The position numbers were made by a program, and so were the translations under genes. The notes beneath the pieces were generated by a model that worked only from the letters and a program-made list of their open reading frames with translations, had not been told where the DNA came from and searched no databases. Below are positions 61,115-64,000 of a stretch of 64,000 bases of DNA, one piece after another. The stretch is from Promineifilum sp. Its GTDB lineage: Bacteria; Chloroflexota; Anaerolineae; Promineifilales; Promineifilaceae. The stretch is taken from the NCBI GenBank assembly GCA_017983515.1, contig JAGOBF010000011.1, forward strand, positions 52,881 to 116,880, read 5' to 3'. Positions within the stretch are counted from its first letter, which is position 1. Each line of letters starts with the position of its first letter.

Positions 61115-62062
61115 TCATTCCTCTTTCTTCACCCGCACCACCCCCTCTCGCGTGATCTGAAAGTGGTCGAAATCGCGGGCCACGAAGGTGTTGGGGAAGA
61201 TGGCGCGGGCCTCGGTGCGGATGTCGCGCTCCGCATAGCGACGGCTCAGGTGGGTCAGGATGAGGTTTTTGACGCCCGCGTCGCGAGCCAGCGTTGCCGC
61301 TCGCGCGGCCGTCATGTGGCCGAAGTCGACGGCCATATCCGCTTCCTCTTCGGTGTAGGTCGCCTCCATCACCAGCGCGTCGGCCCCGCGCACCACCTCG
61401 ACCAGGTTGTCGATGCGCCCCACGTCGCCGATGTGGACGTACTTCGTGCCGGGCAGCGCCGGGCCGAGTACGTCGTCGGGCTGCACGACGCGGCCGTCGG
61501 CCAGCGTCACCGCCTCGCCGCGCACCAGCAGCGACCGCTCGGGCCCGAACGGCACGCCCAACTCGTCGGCCAGCTCGGCCAGGAACGGCCGGTGGGGCTT
61601 CTCCTCGAACAGATAGCCCAGATTGTCCGGTCCGCGATGGATCACTTCGAAGGCCGTTAGCGTAAATTTGTCGTCGGCGCAGATCACGTCCCCCGGCTGG
61701 GTCGGATGCAGGCTCACGTCGATCGGCGGCCGGTGGCCGGCGAAAACGACCTTGAACAGCAGGTCGTTGACGCGATTCAATGCCGCGCGCCCCCCATAGA
61801 TATCGATGTGGTCCAGATTCTCCCAGCGGGCCAGCGTCGAAGCCAACCCGCCCAAGCCCAGGATGTGATCGAGGTGGCCGTGGGTCAGCAGCACCGTATC
61901 GAGGCGCTTGAAGCCCAGGCCGCTGCGCAAAATCTGGCGCTGCGTGCCCTCGCCGCAATCCAGCAGGAAGCGGTAGTGACGATGCAGGATAATGTGGCTC
62001 GACAGCCCCCGCGTGGTCGTCGGCGCCGACGACGAGGTGCCCAAAAATATCACTTCGAACAT
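61115..62062 (-). CDS. rnz: Ribonuclease Z
   Basis: A zinc endoribonuclease of the metallo-beta-lactamase fold that trims tRNA 3' ends. In 315 residues: FLGTSSSAPTTTRGLSSHII, LLDCGEGTQRQIL and the metal motif LLTHGHLDHILGLGGL (standard His/Asp positions, with Gly-His-Leu in place of the more usual sequence). Then come VHIGDVGRID, VMEATYTEEE, FGHMTAARAA and LTHLSRRY. The start at 62060-62062 lies 14 bases after the rtcA stop, so the two are cotranscribed. An overlapping reading frame in the same region is a shadow. The Gly/Arg exosite region around 150-165 is short, as in bacterial short forms. Confidence 0.93.
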   Translation of the reverse strand: MFEVIFLGTSSSAPTTTRGLSSHIILHRHYRFLLDCGEGTQRQILRSGLGFKRLDTVLLTHGHLDHILGLGGLASTLARWENLDHIDIYGGRAALNRVNDLLFKVVFAGHRPPIDVSLHPTQPGDVICADDKFTLTAFEVIHRGPDNLGYLFEEKPHRPFLAELADELGVPFGPERSLLVRGEAVTLADGRVVQPDDVLGPALPGTKYVHIGDVGRIDNLVEVVRGADALVMEATYTEEEADMAVDFGHMTAARAATLARDAGVKNLILTHLSRRYAERDIRTEARAIFPNTFVARDFDHFQITREGVVRVKKEE

Positions 62063-62076
62063 AAAATTCCAATTGG

Positions 62077-63126
62077 CTAATCGATTGTGAATCCCGCCCC
62101 GGTCACGCTGATCTCCGCCGGGCCGTTCAGATCGCCGCTAATGTCGATCTTCGTGTCCAGCCACAGCCGCAGAAGGTCGGCATTGGTGACGGTGTGCAAG
62201 GTCAGATGGTCGGTCGTGTAGCGGGCGTGGCCGTGGGCCAGAGCCAGCGGTAAGAGTAACTGGTCGGCCAGATGCCGATCGACCATCGCGGTATTGTCCA
62301 CGAAAGCCAGGGTTTCCGCAACCGCCGCCTCGGCCACCTGGTCGGCCGGCCAGCCCCGGCGGCCGACGGCCCCGAAACCGCCGCCCGGCAGCCACAGGAA
62401 GATGCCCGCGCCCGGCCCGGCGCCCGTCTCGCGCCGCGGCTCGATGACCGGCCGCAGCCCGGCGGCGGCCAGCAGGTTGGTCGCTCGCCCGGCCATGCGT
62501 TGGGGGATATCGGCCGGGAGATTGGTGACGGCGGCCACGCCCTCGACCCGCTCGGCCGGCACATGCTCAAACGCCGGCGCGTCCAGCCGGGCCGCCGGTT
62601 CAATGCTGGCCGTCATGACCCCGCCGCCGACCGGATACCATCCCCACGCTTCGAGGGTCGTGTCGAACGTCGCCCCTATTCGTGCGAAGGCCGGCCGCAA
62701 CACGTGGGCCACGTAATGCCACGGCGGACTCATGTTCACGTGCGTCCCGCCGCGCAGCGTCACTCGCGAGCGGCCGCCGGCGAACAGCAACGGCCACAGG
62801 ATAGCCTGAAAGATGAGTGTGACCGCCCCGGCCGAGCCGCCCTGCGTCGCGTCGCTGACGTCAAAATGGTACACGCCTGGCTGCGGCGGCATGGCCGGAC
62901 GAAACTCGAGCGTGCGTGAATCAATGGCGTCGCCGGCCAGCGCCGCGCCGCACAGCCGGGCCACGGCGCGCACGGCCGTCAGGTGTTGCGGTCGCAGTCC
63001 CGGCCTGCTGCGGTTGGCGCGCAGGTGGGTCAGGCGGAATGGCCGCCCGGTCAGCGCCGAGAGGCTGAGGCTGGTGCGCAGAACCTGGCCGCCGCCTTCG
63101 CCCAGGCGGCCGTCAATGTGGAGCAT
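62077..63126 (-). CDS. rtcA: RNA 3'-terminal phosphate cyclase
   Basis: ATP-dependent conversion of RNA 3'-phosphates to 2',3'-cyclic phosphates. The 349 residues contain LHIDGRLGEGGGQVLRTSLS, NRSRPGLRPQHLTAV, the substrate region GGTHVNMSPPWHYVAHVLRP, and the histidine that becomes adenylated in DRHLADQLLLPLALA (about residue 300). Length and motifs match the class I enzyme. It precedes rnz in the same transcript, so the pair links two RNA 3'-end functions. No RtcB ligase is in the window. GAGG lies about 12 bases before the ATG. Confidence 0.95.
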   Translation of the reverse strand: MLHIDGRLGEGGGQVLRTSLSLSALTGRPFRLTHLRANRSRPGLRPQHLTAVRAVARLCGAALAGDAIDSRTLEFRPAMPPQPGVYHFDVSDATQGGSAGAVTLIFQAILWPLLFAGGRSRVTLRGGTHVNMSPPWHYVAHVLRPAFARIGATFDTTLEAWGWYPVGGGVMTASIEPAARLDAPAFEHVPAERVEGVAAVTNLPADIPQRMAGRATNLLAAAGLRPVIEPRRETGAGPGAGIFLWLPGGGFGAVGRRGWPADQVAEAAVAETLAFVDNTAMVDRHLADQLLLPLALAHGHARYTTDHLTLHTVTNADLLRLWLDTKIDISGDLNGPAEISVTGAGFTID

Positions 63127-63256
63127 AGCGTCGATTAACCTCGCTCCCCGGCCCGCAGCACAACCCAGCCTGTAACGCTCATAACCATCTCCCGAATCGT
63201 GATGAGCCAGGATTATCGGGTAAGCTGGCGATCGTTACAAGGGTTAGCGGGGAAAC

Positions 63257-63282
63257 AAAAAGCCCCACCTTGTTGGCGGGGC
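63257..63282 (-). terminator. Intrinsic terminator after the sugar-transferase gene
   Basis: On the minus strand GCCCCGCC, loop AACAA and GGTGGGGC are followed by TTTTTGTTT, a textbook rho-independent terminator 34 bases past the stop. Confidence 0.85.
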
Positions 63283-63315
63283 CAGAGATTGGCGTCGTAT
63301 AGAGAAAGGGTCGCT

Positions 63316-63963
63316 TTAAGCGTGGGCCGTAAAGGCCACGATGACGGACTGGATGAGGATCTGCACATCCAGCAGAATCGACCAGTTGCGGATGTAGCGC
63401 GATTCCAGTTCGACCCGGTCGTCGATGACGCGGCTGTGGCCGTTGACTTGCCACAGGCCGGTCATGCCGGGCAGCACGCTGGTGTAGCCATTGACGCGGT
63501 GGCCGAACTTGAGCAGCTCCGGGCGGGTCATCATGCGCGGGCCGACCAGCGACATGGTACGATTGAGCACATTGAACAGCCGCGGCAGTTCGTCCAGCCC
63601 GTAGCGGCGCAGGAAACGGCCGACGCGGGTCAGGCGCGGGTCGTTGTCGATGCAGCCCTGCAGCACTTCCATCCACGATTCGCGGTCAGCGATCAGCCGG
63701 TCGTTGCCGTCGACGTACATGGTGCGGAATTTGAAGGCATCGAACTCGCGGCCGTGGCGACCCACGACGCGACGGCGGTAGAGCACCGGGCCGGGGGAAT
63801 CGAGCCGCAGCAGGACGGCGATGACCAGCAGCAGCGGAGCGATGAGGATTAAGGTCGGCAGAGTCAGGGCATAATCCAGGCCAAGCTTCAGCCAACGGTT
63901 CATCCACCCCATGTTGAGGGTGGGCAGTGTATTAACAGTGTTGGTTGCTGGTGCCCGAAACAT
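63316..63963 (-). CDS. Priming sugar transferase (WcaJ/WbaP type)
   Basis: A 215-residue polyprenyl-phosphate hexose-1-phosphate transferase, which loads the first sugar of a capsule, exopolysaccharide or O-antigen-like glycan onto undecaprenyl phosphate. A membrane helix (about 31-55, TLPTLILIAPLLLVIAVLL) is followed by LDSPGPVLYRRRVVGRHG, FKFRTMYVDG and GRFLRRYGLDELPRLFNVL. The C-terminal end has MSLVGPRMMTRPELLKFG, PGMTGLWQVNG and the YIRNWSILLDVQIL helix. It lacks the long N-terminal domain of WbaP, as do many short forms. The start is ATG 63961-63963. The remaining 37 bases of the window show nothing I can call. Confidence 0.93.
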   Translation of the reverse strand: MFRAPATNTVNTLPTLNMGWMNRWLKLGLDYALTLPTLILIAPLLLVIAVLLRLDSPGPVLYRRRVVGRHGREFDAFKFRTMYVDGNDRLIADRESWMEVLQGCIDNDPRLTRVGRFLRRYGLDELPRLFNVLNRTMSLVGPRMMTRPELLKFGHRVNGYTSVLPGMTGLWQVNGHSRVIDDRVELESRYIRNWSILLDVQILIQSVIVAFTAHA

Positions 63964-64000
63964 TTCTTATCCCTTGTCCTCGACGCCCGCATGAGCAAGC

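Overview
The window looks like a chromosomal segment of a GC-rich Chloroflexota bacterium, probably Anaerolineae/Caldilineae-like. This is an inference from gene style, not a database match. The clues are: paired family-5 solute-binding lipoproteins whose N-termini carry VVEVTRVVTET-type repeats after the lipobox cysteine; a GlyA-GcvT fusion; class A PBP, LCP and sugar-transferase genes of a Gram-positive-like envelope; and many short intergenic palindromes and 7-bp tandem tracts. No tRNA, rRNA, CRISPR array or prophage was seen. The only mobile DNA is one IS256-type remnant.

Layout. 1-7.2 kb: a cut-off GNAT-like gene, nth, a glycogen-debranching enzyme coupled to rpiA, a three-repeat secreted protein and a 3D/G5-domain lipoprotein. 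7.2-11.4 kb: the SRP RNA gene with its own promoter, a phosphoribosyltransferase and the 1045-residue GlyA-GcvT fusion. 11.6-18.7 kb: tyrA, an LCP protein, a four-repeat lipoprotein and two glycosyltransferases. 18.7-38 kb: a peptide-scavenging region with gamma-glutamyltransferase, M20 peptidase, L-Ala-D/L-Glu-type epimerase and a cytoplasmic NlpC/P60 peptidase, then a large minus-strand Opp/Dpp system (one ATPase pair, two permease pairs, two binding proteins) interrupted by a cytochrome c/membrane-protein pair. By analogy with Bacillus ykfABCD this suggests uptake and breakdown of murein peptides.

38-46 kb: an acyl-ACP-reductase-like tail-anchored protein behind a four-fold 11-bp operator, rsmA, an IS256 fragment, and an ABC-2 exporter with a histidine kinase/response regulator pair. 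46-55.3 kb: biotin carboxylase, an IphP-type phosphatase, an Asp/Glu racemase, a beta-propeller lipoprotein, a 1199-residue class A PBP and a MaoC-like hydratase. 55.5-64 kb: a YfiH/LACC1-type protein, an OmpR regulator, a Nudix hydrolase, an orphan LolD/MacB ATPase, a hexapeptide-repeat acyltransferase, a HigBA module whose toxin is truncated, a flavin monooxygenase, RNase Z, RtcA and a priming sugar transferase.

Two genome-scale habits stand out. First, several genes have a -10 box only 6-8 bases before the start codon, which points to leaderless mRNAs. Second, 7-bp tandem tracts and palindromes run into genes, supplying stop codons, C-terminal tails and in-frame 7-residue insertions. The strongest candidates for follow-up are the GlyA-GcvT fusion with a vestigial T-protein-like linker, the operator-controlled tail-anchored reductase, and the leader mini-ORF coupled to oppD.
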